Positions 15,455-23,571 are shown, counted from the first letter of the stretch. The stretch: 37,900 nucleotides of DNA from Pseudomonadota bacterium (GCA_023436885.1 JAEZHI010000036.1:1-37900), one strand, 5' to 3'. The notes: generated by a model not told the origin, from the letters alone. Program-made: numbers and translations.

Positions 15455-15561
15455 GACGTATCGGATATCCTGACAAAAGGGTGGCGCGGCCTCGAAGCGG
15501 TTGCTCCGGGCGCGGATCGCGTCTCTCCTGACATTTTTGAAGCGGAAAAGGAAGAGGCGGA

Positions 15562-16611
15562 ATGCACGAAACGGCCGAAGAGTCGCCTTGGTGGTCAACC
15601 GAGCGCCATCTTGCCCGCCGTCCGTTCCTTGCCGCGCGTGGAAAGATCAAGCGTGCCGTGCGAACTTGGTTCGAGGAGGCGGGCTTCACCGAGGTCGAAT
15701 GCCCTGCCCTGCAGGTGTCGCCGGGTAACGAAGCGCATCTGCACGCCTTCGCGACCGAGAAGGTCGGCCTCGATGGCACCCGAGCACCACGTTACCTCCA
15801 CACCTCGCCTGAATTCACCGCCAAGAAGCTGCTCGCCGCAGGCGAGACTCGCATTTTTGACTTCGCGCGCGTTTTCCGTAATCGGGAGAAAGGCGCCCTG
15901 CACTCCTCCGAGTTCACGTTGCTCGAATGGTACAGGGCCAACGAAGCCTACGAGCAACTGATGGATGACGCCGTCGAACTGATGCGGCTGGCCGCTGCAA
16001 CGCTTGGCCGGGATCAATTCGTTTGGCGCGGCTGCACCGCAGATCCTTTCGCCGCGCCTGAGAAACTCACCGTTGCCGATGCCTTCTCGAATTATGCCGG
16101 CATCGATCTGCTCAGAACGCTGACGGAAGACCCTGGCGCGCCGGATCGCGACGGATTGGCGGCCCAAGCTAGAAGCCGCGGCTATCGCGTCGTTGAAGAC
16201 GACAGCTGGACCGACATTTATTCGCGCATCCTGGTTGAGAGCATCGAGCCGCACCTCGGCATGGAACGCCCAACCATCTTCTACGAGTATCCCGTCTGTG
16301 AGGCCGCCCTCTCCCGCCCGGTCGCCCGCGACCCACGCCTTGCCGAACGCTTCGAGCTCTATGCCTGCGGCGTCGAACTCGCCAACGCCTTCGGCGAGCT
16401 GACCGACCCCAACGAGCAGCGCCGCCGCTTCGAGGAGGAGATGGATATCAAGGAGCACATCTACGGCGAACGATACCCTCTCGACGAAGACTTCCTGGCA
16501 GCCCTCGCCCACATGCCCCAGGCCTCGGGAATCGCCCTCGGCTTCGAGCGGCTGGTCGTACTGGCGAGTGGCGCCCGCTCCATTGAGGATGTTGTTTGGG
16601 CGCCAGTATGA
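15562..16611 (+). CDS. epmA: EF-P lysine34 lysyltransferase EpmA (PoxA/GenX)
   Basis: EpmA is a truncated class II lysyl-tRNA synthetase paralogue that lacks the tRNA anticodon-binding domain and attaches (R)-beta-lysine to Lys34 of EF-P. The 349-residue product contains RAVRTWFEEAGFTEVECPALQ (motif 1 region), FRNREKGALHSSEFTLLEW (motif 2) and GIALGFERLVVLASG (motif 3, with the conserved arginine). Length fits EpmA and is too short for LysS. A good ribosome-binding site (AGAGGCGG) precedes the ATG. It is divergent from efp and separated by 107 bases. The lysine 2,3-aminomutase EpmB that makes beta-lysine is not in this window. The stop is 4 bases from the end of the convergent VOC gene. Confidence 0.94.
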   Translation: MHETAEESPWWSTERHLARRPFLAARGKIKRAVRTWFEEAGFTEVECPALQVSPGNEAHLHAFATEKVGLDGTRAPRYLHTSPEFTAKKLLAAGETRIFDFARVFRNREKGALHSSEFTLLEWYRANEAYEQLMDDAVELMRLAAATLGRDQFVWRGCTADPFAAPEKLTVADAFSNYAGIDLLRTLTEDPGAPDRDGLAAQARSRGYRVVEDDSWTDIYSRILVESIEPHLGMERPTIFYEYPVCEAALSRPVARDPRLAERFELYACGVELANAFGELTDPNEQRRRFEEEMDIKEHIYGERYPLDEDFLAALAHMPQASGIALGFERLVVLASGARSIEDVVWAPV

Positions 16612-16615
16612 ATGA

Positions 16616-16996
16616 TCAGGCGGTGATCTCGATGCGGATACCGTCCGGAGCCGCGATCACCGCCTCGTAGAAACCGTCGCCGGTCCGGCGAGGACCGGAG
16701 ATCAGACAGCCTTCGGACTTGCATCGGGCGGCCATGGTATCGACCGCTATTTCGCTTCCAAGCGACACGGCGACATGGTCCCACCCAACACGTTCGGTTG
16801 GCGAAACCGCCTCGAGCCAAGGCCCGGCCATCAGCTCGATGGCACCCCCATCAGCTAGCCGAACGAAGCGCGACCGGAACCCCGGGCGATTGCGGCTTTC
16901 GTAGACTTCGCCCACATCGCCATTGAAGACGCGCTGCCAGAAGGCGGCGGAGGCATCTAGATCGAGGGTCCATAAGGCGACGTGGGCCAGGCGCAT
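16616..16996 (-). CDS. VOC (glyoxalase/bleomycin-resistance) family protein
   Basis: The 126-residue product shows the two beta-alpha-beta-beta-beta halves of the vicinal oxygen chelate fold. Candidate metal ligands are at the usual places: His5 (RLAHVALWT), Glu54 (AIELMAGP), His74 (GWDHVAVSL) and Glu123 (IRIEITA). This pattern resembles lactoylglutathione-lyase-like proteins, but the substrate cannot be assigned. It is the last gene of an apparent operon after the DeoR regulator and the MFS transporter; the start is 10 bases after the MFS stop. It ends 4 bases from the convergent epmA. Confidence 0.85.
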   Translation of the reverse strand: MRLAHVALWTLDLDASAAFWQRVFNGDVGEVYESRNRPGFRSRFVRLADGGAIELMAGPWLEAVSPTERVGWDHVAVSLGSEIAVDTMAARCKSEGCLISGPRRTGDGFYEAVIAAPDGIRIEITA

Positions 16997-17006
16997 CGGC
17001 TCCTCC

Positions 17007-18146
17007 TCAGTGTGGACGGCCAGCGACCCGACCGGCGGTCAGCGTCACCAGCAACAAGAGGCCGGTCAGCATCCACAGCGAAGCCGGAAGGCTGGTTAGC
17101 TTGGCTACAAAACCGATGCCGGCCGGCCCCAGGAGTACGCCGGCATAACCGGCCGTGGTGACTGCGGTGACAGCAAGACCGGCCGGCATGACCGACTGGT
17201 TGCCAGCCCGGCGGAACAGGATCGGCACGATATTGGCCAGCCCGACGCCGACCAGGAGATAACCAGCCATGGCAAGAATGGCGACCGGAGCGACCAGCGT
17301 CAGCGCGAAGCCGGCAATGCCGATCACACTCCCCCAGAACAACGCAGCACGGTCGCCGATCCGGCCGACCACCACGTCGCCGGTGAGCCGCATCACGGTC
17401 ATGGCGATGGAAAACACCATGTAGCCCATGCCGCCCTGCTCCGCCGCGACGAGGCCCGCGCCGGTAAGGTAGAGGGCGCTCCAGTCGAGCACCGCGCCCT
17501 CGACCAGGAAGACGATGGCCGTCAGGATCGCAAGCAGCAGCACGAAGCCGCGCGGCAAGGCAAACAACGGACTACCTTCGGCCCGGGTTGCCGTGAGAAG
17601 GCGCGGCGCGATCACCGCCGTAGCGACGAGCATAAGGATAGCAGCGACCAGCATGGTTGGCAGCGGCCCGAGCTGCACCGACAGGAGGAAGATGGCGAAC
17701 ATCGAGCCGATGAAGCCACCGACGCTGTAAAGCCCATGGAAGCCCGACATCAGCGGTCTTTTCGCTGCCTTCTCTACCTCGACGGCGTGAATGTTCATGG
17801 CGACATCAAGAGAGCCAAGCGAGCCACCGAATACGAAGAGCGAGAGACCGAGCGTCAGTGGCGTCGACGCCACGGCAAGCAGCGGCAGGAAGACGGCCAT
17901 GCCGATGGCGCCGCCGATGATGATCGGCTTGCTGCCGTAACGCGCGCTCAACATACCTGTCATCAGCATGGCCGTGACCGAGCCGATCCCGAGGCAGAGC
18001 AGCAACAAGCCCAGCACGCCATCGTCGACAGCTAGCCGGTCCTTGGCAAAGGGAATGAGCGGCGCCCAGCAGGCAACGCCAAAGCCGGCCACCAGAAAAG
18101 CGAGGCGGGTGGCAAGCCGGGTCGCCGGCCTATCTGCGGACATCAT
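17007..18146 (-). CDS. MFS transporter (YbjJ-like)
   Basis: The 379-residue product is a twelve-segment major facilitator protein of compact size. Segments such as RLAFLVAGFGVACWAPLIPF, GMLSARYGSKPIIIGG (loop 2-3 with the family's R-G-K pattern) and FHGLYSVGGFIGS resemble the inner-membrane proteins of the YbjJ type, whose substrates are mostly unknown. It starts 12 bases after the stop of a DeoR-family regulator, with AAGGAAG upstream of two consecutive ATG codons (18146 and 18143). DeoR regulators usually respond to sugar phosphates or related metabolites, so a sugar-like substrate is a reasonable guess only. Confidence 0.85.
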   Translation of the reverse strand: MMSADRPATRLATRLAFLVAGFGVACWAPLIPFAKDRLAVDDGVLGLLLLCLGIGSVTAMLMTGMLSARYGSKPIIIGGAIGMAVFLPLLAVASTPLTLGLSLFVFGGSLGSLDVAMNIHAVEVEKAAKRPLMSGFHGLYSVGGFIGSMFAIFLLSVQLGPLPTMLVAAILMLVATAVIAPRLLTATRAEGSPLFALPRGFVLLLAILTAIVFLVEGAVLDWSALYLTGAGLVAAEQGGMGYMVFSIAMTVMRLTGDVVVGRIGDRAALFWGSVIGIAGFALTLVAPVAILAMAGYLLVGVGLANIVPILFRRAGNQSVMPAGLAVTAVTTAGYAGVLLGPAGIGFVAKLTSLPASLWMLTGLLLLVTLTAGRVAGRPH

Positions 18147-18158
18147 CTTCCAGCTTCC

Positions 18159-18932
18159 TTACTCGAGAAAATCACCGGTCATCAGGACCTCGCTACCGGC
18201 GTGCCTCAGTTCGGCAACGACCTCTTCCGGCGCGCCGCGTTCAACGAAAAATTGCGAGAAGGCGCTTGTCGGCGCGATGCGGAAAGGTGCGCGCGCGCCA
18301 AACTTGTCGGTGGCAACCAGCGCTGCGCACCGCCTGCTCACCGCCATGACGGCGCGCTTAAACGCCGCATCTGCATGATGGAGGGCTCGGACGCCTTCAC
18401 CGACAGAGAGACCGCAGACCCCGATGAAGGAAAGATCGACGGCAAGGCGCGAAATGGCCTCGACGGCCACCGCATCCACAGCCCCGCCAATCGAAGCATC
18501 AACGGCGCCACCGATCATCAGAAGCTCGATATCCGTTCGCGCCAGCACAGCGGCAGCCACGTCGATGGAGTTGGTCACCACCGTCAGCCCGAAGTCCTCG
18601 GGCAGAGCGTCCACGAGCGTAACGTGCGTGCTGCCGGCGTCCAAAAATAGCAGCTCGCCGCGTGTAACCACCGCGGCCGCGCACGAAGCCAGGGCGCGCT
18701 TGGCTTCGACACCTTCGCCAAGGCGGGCCGACAACGGCTTTGTCGGCAGCGGCAAGGCGCCTCCGTAGACCCGCCGGCAAAGACCTTCGGCCGCCAAAGC
18801 CCTGAGATCGCGGCGAATGGCGTCCTCGGACACACCAAATTCAGCAGCGAGCTGAACAGACGCCACTGACTGCCCCTCGGCAAGTCGAGTAGCGATCAGA
18901 TCCCGGCGGGCAAGTGGCAACTCATCAATCAT
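18159..18932 (-). CDS. DeoR-family transcriptional regulator
   Basis: The 257-residue product has the N-terminal winged helix-turn-helix typical of DeoR proteins at about residues 8-60 (RRDLIATRLAEGQSVASVQL, then EFGVSEDAIRRDLRALAAEG). The C-terminal sugar-phosphate-isomerase-like domain has the DAGSTHVTL and VVTNSIDVAAAV motifs. It heads the operon regulator-MFS-VOC and probably controls it. A 14-bp direct repeat spaced 22 bp apart lies just upstream of its ATG and is the likely operator. The effector is unknown. Confidence 0.9.
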   Translation of the reverse strand: MIDELPLARRDLIATRLAEGQSVASVQLAAEFGVSEDAIRRDLRALAAEGLCRRVYGGALPLPTKPLSARLGEGVEAKRALASCAAAVVTRGELLFLDAGSTHVTLVDALPEDFGLTVVTNSIDVAAAVLARTDIELLMIGGAVDASIGGAVDAVAVEAISRLAVDLSFIGVCGLSVGEGVRALHHADAAFKRAVMAVSRRCAALVATDKFGARAPFRIAPTSAFSQFFVERGAPEEVVAELRHAGSEVLMTGDFLE

Positions 18933-18944
18933 GCTGCCTTATAT

Positions 18945-18980
18945 CGTGCACAAACAGGAATAACAACGTGCATAAACAAG
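18945..18980 (-). promoter_or_regulatory. Direct-repeat operator upstream of the DeoR-family gene
   Basis: Two copies of a 14-bp element occur on the plus strand: CGTGCACAAACAGG (18945-18958) and CGTGCATAAACAAG (18967-18980). They match at 12 of 14 positions and are spaced exactly 22 bp apart, two helical turns. They lie 13-48 bases upstream of the start codon. An inverted repeat AACGAT/ATCGTT follows at 18986-19004. DeoR proteins often bind several short direct repeats near their own promoters. Confidence 0.55.
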
Positions 18981-19057
18981 TATGAAACGATTTTATGAAT
19001 CGTTACACAGGGTCTATAGCCAGGCAATGAGCCCCTGGTCTCCGATTGGACCAACCG

Positions 19058-19714
19058 CTATGCCGCGATCGGCGCGTTCTTTCCCTGGATTTTGACCGCT
19101 TCGAGGTAGGCGATGCACATCAGCTTCAGCTGCCGCATCACCGCGTCGGCTTCGTCGATCGGCAGATTGCGTTCGAACACACTGCGCACCGTGCCGAAGA
19201 TGCTGGTGAGCAGCGTCATTACCACCGCTGGCAAGTCGGCAAAGGCAGCGTCGGAGGCGCTGGCGAACATGGCGGCGGTGGCGGCATCGGCCCGCTGGGC
19301 GAAGGCGTCGATCAGCGGCTCGTTGTCGATTTCAGCCACCGATCTATAGAGAGCATGGGTCACCTCGATCCGCTCGGTCTTGGCAGCCCAATAGGTCGTC
19401 ACAAGGGCATCGACCATGCGCTCGATGGACGCGCCATGCTGTACGCGACAAGACTCTTCCACCTTGTCGGCCAACGCCTCTAGGTAACGCTCGTTGAGCG
19501 CGTAGAACAGCGCCTGCTTGTGCGGGAAGTATTGATACATCGTTCCAACTGAGACACCGGCCCGCTCGGCCACCCGCGTCGTGGTCAGCTTGCGGGGCCC
19601 GTCGCTCACCAAAACCTGAATGGTGGCTTCGAAAATCGCATCGAGCGTCACCGCCGCGCGTGCCTGACGCGGCGTTTTCCGCGGGGTTAGGTGCGGAGGT
19701 GGGCTGGAGGTCAA
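19058..19714 (-). CDS. TetR/AcrR-family transcriptional regulator
   Basis: The 218-residue product has a TetR helix-turn-helix at about residues 22-70 (LDAIFEATIQVL, then TTTRVAERAGVSVGTMYQYF followed by PHKQAL). The variable ligand-binding domain follows. It is divergent from the SDR gene at 19786 across a 71-base gap that contains a palindrome, so it probably represses that gene and itself. The ligand cannot be inferred. Confidence 0.9.
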   Translation of the reverse strand: MTSSPPPHLTPRKTPRQARAAVTLDAIFEATIQVLVSDGPRKLTTTRVAERAGVSVGTMYQYFPHKQALFYALNERYLEALADKVEESCRVQHGASIERMVDALVTTYWAAKTERIEVTHALYRSVAEIDNEPLIDAFAQRADAATAAMFASASDAAFADLPAVVMTLLTSIFGTVRSVFERNLPIDEADAVMRQLKLMCIAYLEAVKIQGKNAPIAA

Positions 19715-19730
19715 AAGCGAATCCTCAAAC

Positions 19731-19744
19731 TGAATGATCCTTCA
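19731..19744. promoter_or_regulatory. Candidate TetR operator between divergent genes
   Basis: TGAATGA (19731-19737) and TCCTTCA (19738-19744) form a 14-bp palindrome with one mismatched pair. It lies between the TetR-family gene and the SDR gene, about 40 bases before the SDR start. Position and symmetry suit a TetR dimer site. Confidence 0.45.
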
Positions 19745-19785
19745 TATCCTGGGCACCAACCCAACCCCATAGTCAAGGATGGATC

Positions 19786-20514
19786 ATGACAGACAAGCGT
19801 ATCGCCCTGGTCACCGGCGCCAACAAGGGCATCGGATTGGAGATCGCCCGCCAGCTCGCCGAGACCGGCATCTTCGTCCTCATCGGCGCCCGCGACACGA
19901 CACGTGGTCGCGTCGCCGTGGCCGACCTCGCCTCGCAGGGGCTGAAAGCCGAGGCCGTACATATTGATCTTAACGATCATCAAACCATCAAAGATGCCGC
20001 CGAAACCATCCGGTCCCGTCACGGTCGGCTCGACATCCTCGTCAACAACGCCGGTATCGTCCACGCCGAAGACGGACCGCCAACCGTTGCGTCAGCCGAC
20101 GCAGCGCGACAGATCATGGAGACCAACTTCATCGGCACGCTCGCGGTGACGCAAGCCATGCTGCCGCTCCTGCGCCTGGCACCAGCGGCGCGCATCGTCA
20201 ACCTGTCGAGCTCGCTCGGCTCCCTATCGGTCAATGGCGATCCGACCTCGCCCTACTATTCGGCCCGCCTCATTGGCTATAACGCGTCCAAGGCGGCCCT
20301 CAACATGCTGACGGTGCAGCTCGCCCAGGAATTGCTCGGCACGCCGATCGTCATCAACTCGGTCAGCCCCGGCTATGTGAAGACCGACCTCACCGGGCAC
20401 ACCGGATTCATGACACCCGAGGAAGGCGCAAGATTGCCGGTCAAATATGCCCTGCTCGGCGAGAACGCTATATCCGGGCGGTTCATCGAGGCGAGCGGCG
20501 AGACGCCCTGGTAA
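19786..20514 (+). CDS. Short-chain dehydrogenase/reductase (carbonyl-reductase-like)
   Basis: The 242-residue product is a classical SDR. The NAD(P)-binding motif TGANKGIG is at 10-17, NNAG at 87-90, the catalytic serine region NLSSSLG at 139-145, and Tyr165/Lys169 in GYNASKAALN. The GANKGIG form of the coenzyme loop resembles carbonyl reductases. An arginine at residue 36 (GARDT) suggests NADPH. AAGGATGG precedes the ATG. It is divergent from a TetR regulator, so expression is likely induced by an electrophile or carbonyl compound, but that is inference. It ends 3 bases from the convergent hemF. Confidence 0.9.
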   Translation: MTDKRIALVTGANKGIGLEIARQLAETGIFVLIGARDTTRGRVAVADLASQGLKAEAVHIDLNDHQTIKDAAETIRSRHGRLDILVNNAGIVHAEDGPPTVASADAARQIMETNFIGTLAVTQAMLPLLRLAPAARIVNLSSSLGSLSVNGDPTSPYYSARLIGYNASKAALNMLTVQLAQELLGTPIVINSVSPGYVKTDLTGHTGFMTPEEGARLPVKYALLGENAISGRFIEASGETPW

Positions 20515-20517
20515 CCC

Positions 20518-21435
20518 TCAGGGCCACTTGGCATGCGGCGGCATGGACGACAGGATACTGTCGACATTGCCGCCGGTCTTCAGGCCGAAGACCGTTCCCC
20601 GGTCGTAGAGCAGGTTGAACTCCACGTAGCGCCCGCGCCTTATCAGTTGTTCGTCGCGCTCGGCGGCGGTCCAGGGTGTCCGCATGTTGGCGCGGACGAG
20701 ACGCGGGAAGATATCGAGGAAGGCAAGACCGAGATCGCGGGTATAGGCGAAATCAGCTGCCCAACCGGCGTCCGAATGCAGGTAATCGTAGAACACGCCG
20801 CCAACGCCGCGCGTCTCGCCGCGGTGCTTCAGGAAGAAATACTCGTCGCACCACGCCTTGTAGTCCGCGTAATCAATGTGGGGATGGGCCGCGGTAGCTG
20901 CCTTCATCGCCGCATGGAAGGCGACTGTATCGGGATCGTCCTGCGTCCGTCGAGCATCCAACATCGGCGTCAGATCGGCACCACCGCCAAACCACTGGCG
21001 GCTCGTGACCACCATGCGGGTGTTCATGTGGACCGCCGGTACATGCGGGTTCTGCATGTGGGCGATGAGCGAAATACCGCTGGCCCAGAAGCGGGGATCC
21101 TCATCGGCTCCGGGCATCTGTGCGCGGAATTCCGGCGCGAACTCTCCGTGAACCGTGGAGACGTGAACTCCAACCTTCTCAAAGACCGTGCCGCGCATCA
21201 TGCTCATGACGCCACCGCCGCCAGGTGCGCCGGTGTGGTCGGTTCGCTGCCAGGGCGTACGGACAAAGCGGCCAGGCTCGGCGCCAGCCGCAACAGCACC
21301 TTCGACTTCTATTTCTTCGAAGGCCGCGCAAATCCGGTCGCGAAGCTCGGCGAACCACTCGGAGGCGAGCGCCTTCTTGCCTTCAATGTCAGGCGGCAGC
21401 GCTGTCGGCGCGAGGGAGGCGGCGCTGGTCGGCAT
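20518..21435 (-). CDS. hemF: Oxygen-dependent coproporphyrinogen III oxidase HemF
   Basis: HemF carries out the aerobic oxidative decarboxylation of coproporphyrinogen III to protoporphyrinogen IX in haem synthesis. The 305-residue length is normal. Family segments are present: WQRTDHTGAPGGGGVMSMMRG, FEKVGVHVSTVHGEF, HMNTRMVV (a conserved histidine region), WFGGGADLTPML, and the C-terminal RGRYVEFNLLYDRGTVFGL. The gene is convergent with the SDR gene and lies after a hairpin that follows the BA14K-like gene. Haem supply would also serve the cytochrome bc1 genes downstream, though they are not linked in an operon. Confidence 0.96.
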   Translation of the reverse strand: MPTSAASLAPTALPPDIEGKKALASEWFAELRDRICAAFEEIEVEGAVAAGAEPGRFVRTPWQRTDHTGAPGGGGVMSMMRGTVFEKVGVHVSTVHGEFAPEFRAQMPGADEDPRFWASGISLIAHMQNPHVPAVHMNTRMVVTSRQWFGGGADLTPMLDARRTQDDPDTVAFHAAMKAATAAHPHIDYADYKAWCDEYFFLKHRGETRGVGGVFYDYLHSDAGWAADFAYTRDLGLAFLDIFPRLVRANMRTPWTAAERDEQLIRRGRYVEFNLLYDRGTVFGLKTGGNVDSILSSMPPHAKWP

Positions 21436-21496
21436 GAACGAGACTCCGGTTTCACGGAGCGTGATTTAGGCGGTTAGCGCTTTTTTGCCAAGCACG

Positions 21497-21530
21497 GAGA
21501 CGAGGTGCCCCCAGGGAGGCACCCCGTCTC
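21497..21530. terminator. Hairpin between the BA14K-like gene and hemF
   Basis: Arms at 21497-21509 and 21518-21530 pair over 13 positions with a single mismatch around an 8-base loop. It lies 17 bases after the stop of the BA14K-like gene. There is no clear U-tract on the minus strand, so termination is probable but not certain. Confidence 0.45.
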
Positions 21531-21546
21531 GTACTTTCTGCCCGCC

Positions 21547-22119
21547 TCAATAAGGCGAGATGCAACGCTGGCGCGGCCCGCGGTTGGGCTGGAATGTGTC
21601 GCTGTAAGGATCGTACGAACGATAGCGTGCCTGACACCACCGGACATGGTTCACCGGCATCGCCACGCCGACCTGCGGCCTCGGCGCCTGCTGAGCCGCC
21701 AAACCGCCGATAATCGCAGCGCCAAGTCCGAATGCGGCCAGCGGATACCACCAACCATCATCGCCACGGCGATATCCCGGACGATAATCGCGATAGCCGC
21801 GATGGCCATGCCAATAGCGATAGTTATCCGCATCCAAACGATAGCGTTCGCGATCATACCGATTGCGATCCCAGTCGCGCCGATCGCGTCCCCAATCGCC
21901 GCCACGCATCATATCGGGGCGATAGTGGCAGCCTCCATTTCGATCGGCGTAAGTGTCTTTTCCCGAACAAGGCCCGATTCTCTGACCGTCGCTGCGCCAC
22001 TCAACCTTCTCAACCTGCGCAGATTGATTGAGTGGCGGCATCGGGAAAGCCTGAACCTGAGCGACCGATGTGATCGCCATGACGGCAGAAAGGGCAGTTG
22101 CAGCAATTGTCTTGATCAT
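21547..22119 (-). CDS. BA14K-like secreted protein
   Basis: The 190-residue product starts with a cleavable signal peptide (residues 1-24, ending VAQVQAF). A charged region rich in Arg, Asp and Tyr follows at about 70-120 (repeated DRRDWDRNRYDRERYR-like units), then a small hydrophobic segment (FGLGAAIIGGLAA). The C-terminal motif HVRWCQARYRSYDPYSDTF, ending GPRQRCISPY, is characteristic of BA14K proteins; the Brucella member is an immunoreactive 14-kDa protein with lectin-like behaviour. Four Cys residues in the mature part may form disulfides. A perfect general-stress promoter and the strong ribosome-binding site GAGGAGG precede it. Function in this organism is unknown. Confidence 0.85.
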   Translation of the reverse strand: MIKTIAATALSAVMAITSVAQVQAFPMPPLNQSAQVEKVEWRSDGQRIGPCSGKDTYADRNGGCHYRPDMMRGGDWGRDRRDWDRNRYDRERYRLDADNYRYWHGHRGYRDYRPGYRRGDDGWWYPLAAFGLGAAIIGGLAAQQAPRPQVGVAMPVNHVRWCQARYRSYDPYSDTFQPNRGPRQRCISPY

Positions 22120-22168
22120 GATTGGTGCCTCCTCGGCTTTTCATGCTCGATCAACGTCATGCCCAATA

Positions 22169-22194
22169 AACGCGGCACGTCTGTGGCCGGTTCC
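22169..22194 (-). promoter_or_regulatory. General stress (EcfG-type) promoter for the BA14K-like gene
   Basis: On the minus strand, GGAAC (22190-22194) and CGTT (22169-22172) are separated by exactly 17 bases, matching the known EcfG consensus at every conserved position. It lies about 50 bases upstream of the ATG at 22119. This implies control by the PhyR/NepR/EcfG general stress response. Confidence 0.75.
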
Positions 22195-22211
22195 GCCCTG
22201 CTCCCCTTAGC

Positions 22212-22865
22212 CTATTGGTCGTATTCATATTGGGCGATTGTCCAAGGCTCAGCCCGCCCTGCCTCGACCCATTCGGCATAAGCCGGCAGCGTCCTTATTG
22301 CCTGCATATACGCCTCTGCCTCATCATCGACGATCCAGGAATAGGTCGTGAAACGGCCAACCACCGGTGCATACATCGCATCTGCCGTCGAAAACTTGCC
22401 ATAAAGGAACGGACCGCCTTGACCGAAGCGCTGCCGGGCCTCCTTCCACAACGCGAAAATGCGTTTGGCGTCTTCGAGCGCGGAGCCGTCTCCCCTCACC
22501 TTCCAGGCGTAGGTTCGGCGCCAGTTGGAATTGTAGTCGCGGCGAAGATTCGGGAAACCGGCGTGCATTTCGGCGGCTGCTGATCGGGCATGCGCCCGCG
22601 CCGCAGGATCGGTTGGCCAGATGCCTCTATCGGGGAACTTTTCTGCCAGATACTCGATGATGGCGAGACTTTCCCAAACGGTGATGTCGCCATCCACGAG
22701 ACAGGGCACCTTGCCAGTTGGCGATATCTTGAGAATGGCTTCCTTCCAGCCATCAACATAGAGCGGCTGCACCACCTCCTCGAACGGAATGCCAAAGTGC
22801 TTGAGCACCAGCCAGGCACGTTGCGACCAGGACGAATATCCCTTGTTGGCGATGAGGAGCTTCAT
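22212..22865 (-). CDS. Glutathione S-transferase family protein
   Basis: The 217-residue product begins MKLLIANKGYSSWSQRAWLVL, a thioredoxin-fold N-terminus with a serine-rich active-site region (YSSWSQR). The cis-proline segment GKVPCLVDGD and the glutathione-contacting ESLAIIEYLAEKFPD follow, then an all-helical C-terminal domain. The frame continues to 22943, but those 26 residues overlap the trmL stop and are not family-like. The ATG at 22865 is preceded by GGAGA. The substrate is unknown. It is 77 bases downstream of trmL and might be co-transcribed with it. Confidence 0.9.
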   Translation of the reverse strand: MKLLIANKGYSSWSQRAWLVLKHFGIPFEEVVQPLYVDGWKEAILKISPTGKVPCLVDGDITVWESLAIIEYLAEKFPDRGIWPTDPAARAHARSAAAEMHAGFPNLRRDYNSNWRRTYAWKVRGDGSALEDAKRIFALWKEARQRFGQGGPFLYGKFSTADAMYAPVVGRFTTYSWIVDDEAEAYMQAIRTLPAYAEWVEAGRAEPWTIAQYEYDQ

Positions 22866-22942
22866 GTTGTCTCTCCGAACTGAATGCCCCGAAGATCCAG
22901 AAAAGCCAACCGTTCGTCCAACGCATTTCCCTGATGCCGTCA

Positions 22943-23419
22943 TCAGACTTCGTGAAGTCTCGGGAAACCGCCCGTCTGCCTCAGGGCCTCGCCAAGGATC
23001 ATGCCCGCCGACACGGCCATGTTGATCGATCGCGTATCCGGTCTCATCGGGATGATGATTCGCCCATCAGCCCGTTCATGCACCGCCTCGGGTACGCCCG
23101 CCGACTCCCGTCCCATCAGCACGATATCGCCGTCGCGGAAGGCGAAATCCGTGTAGGGAACGGACCCCTTGGTCGTCGCCAGCACCACCCGACGGCCAGT
23201 ACCTGTCGCAAAGGCCTCGAAATCCGTCCAACCCACATGCCGGACCACCGTCGCCAGCTCGATATAGTCCATGCCAGCCCGCTTGAGGTTGCGGTCAGTG
23301 ATGTCGAAGCCGGCCGGGCCGATCACGTGCAGCGTCGTGCCGACGCAGGCAGCAAGCCGGATCAGCGTTCCGGTGTTCTGCGCGATATCGGGCTGGTAGA
23401 GAGCAAGGTCGATCATCAT
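22943..23419 (-). CDS. trmL: tRNA (cytidine/uridine-2'-O)-methyltransferase TrmL
   Basis: TrmL is a SPOUT-class enzyme that 2'-O-methylates the wobble base 34 of certain leucine tRNAs. The 158-residue length fits the minimal TrmL type. The knot motifs are visible: ALYQPDIAQNTGTLIRLAA near the N-terminus, LMGRESAGVPE in the middle, and RSINMAVSAGMILGEALRQ at the C-terminus. The frame opens further upstream to 23473, but the double ATG at 23419/23416 gives the normal N-terminus and has GGAA upstream. It is divergent from the ABC exporter leader. Confidence 0.9.
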   Translation of the reverse strand: MMIDLALYQPDIAQNTGTLIRLAACVGTTLHVIGPAGFDITDRNLKRAGMDYIELATVVRHVGWTDFEAFATGTGRRVVLATTKGSVPYTDFAFRDGDIVLMGRESAGVPEAVHERADGRIIIPMRPDTRSINMAVSAGMILGEALRQTGGFPRLHEV

Positions 23420-23511
23420 TGATTCCGATGAATTTCGATCAATCCATGTGATGAAGAGTGGCATTTCCGCCACCCTGTTTGAATCGTATTACGAGTTCGC
23501 CATCCTGGCGG

Positions 23512-23539
23512 TTGCGCTGCGAATCGCTTCTGCTACCTT
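23512..23539 (+). promoter_or_regulatory. Candidate promoter of the ABC exporter leader
   Basis: TTGCGC (23512-23517) and TACCTT (23534-23539) are separated by 16 bases. Transcription would start near 23546, about 25 bases before the short leader reading frame. Both boxes deviate from consensus, so this is moderate evidence. Confidence 0.4.
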
Positions 23540-23571
23540 GCCGTTGCTCCAGTCACAAGGAGGAGCGTTGA

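Noticed and set aside
19734..19787. ATGATCC/GGATCAT inverted repeat flanking the SDR promoter.
   Set aside because: The 40-base spacing is large and the right arm includes the start codon; the tighter palindrome at 19731-19744 is a better operator candidate.
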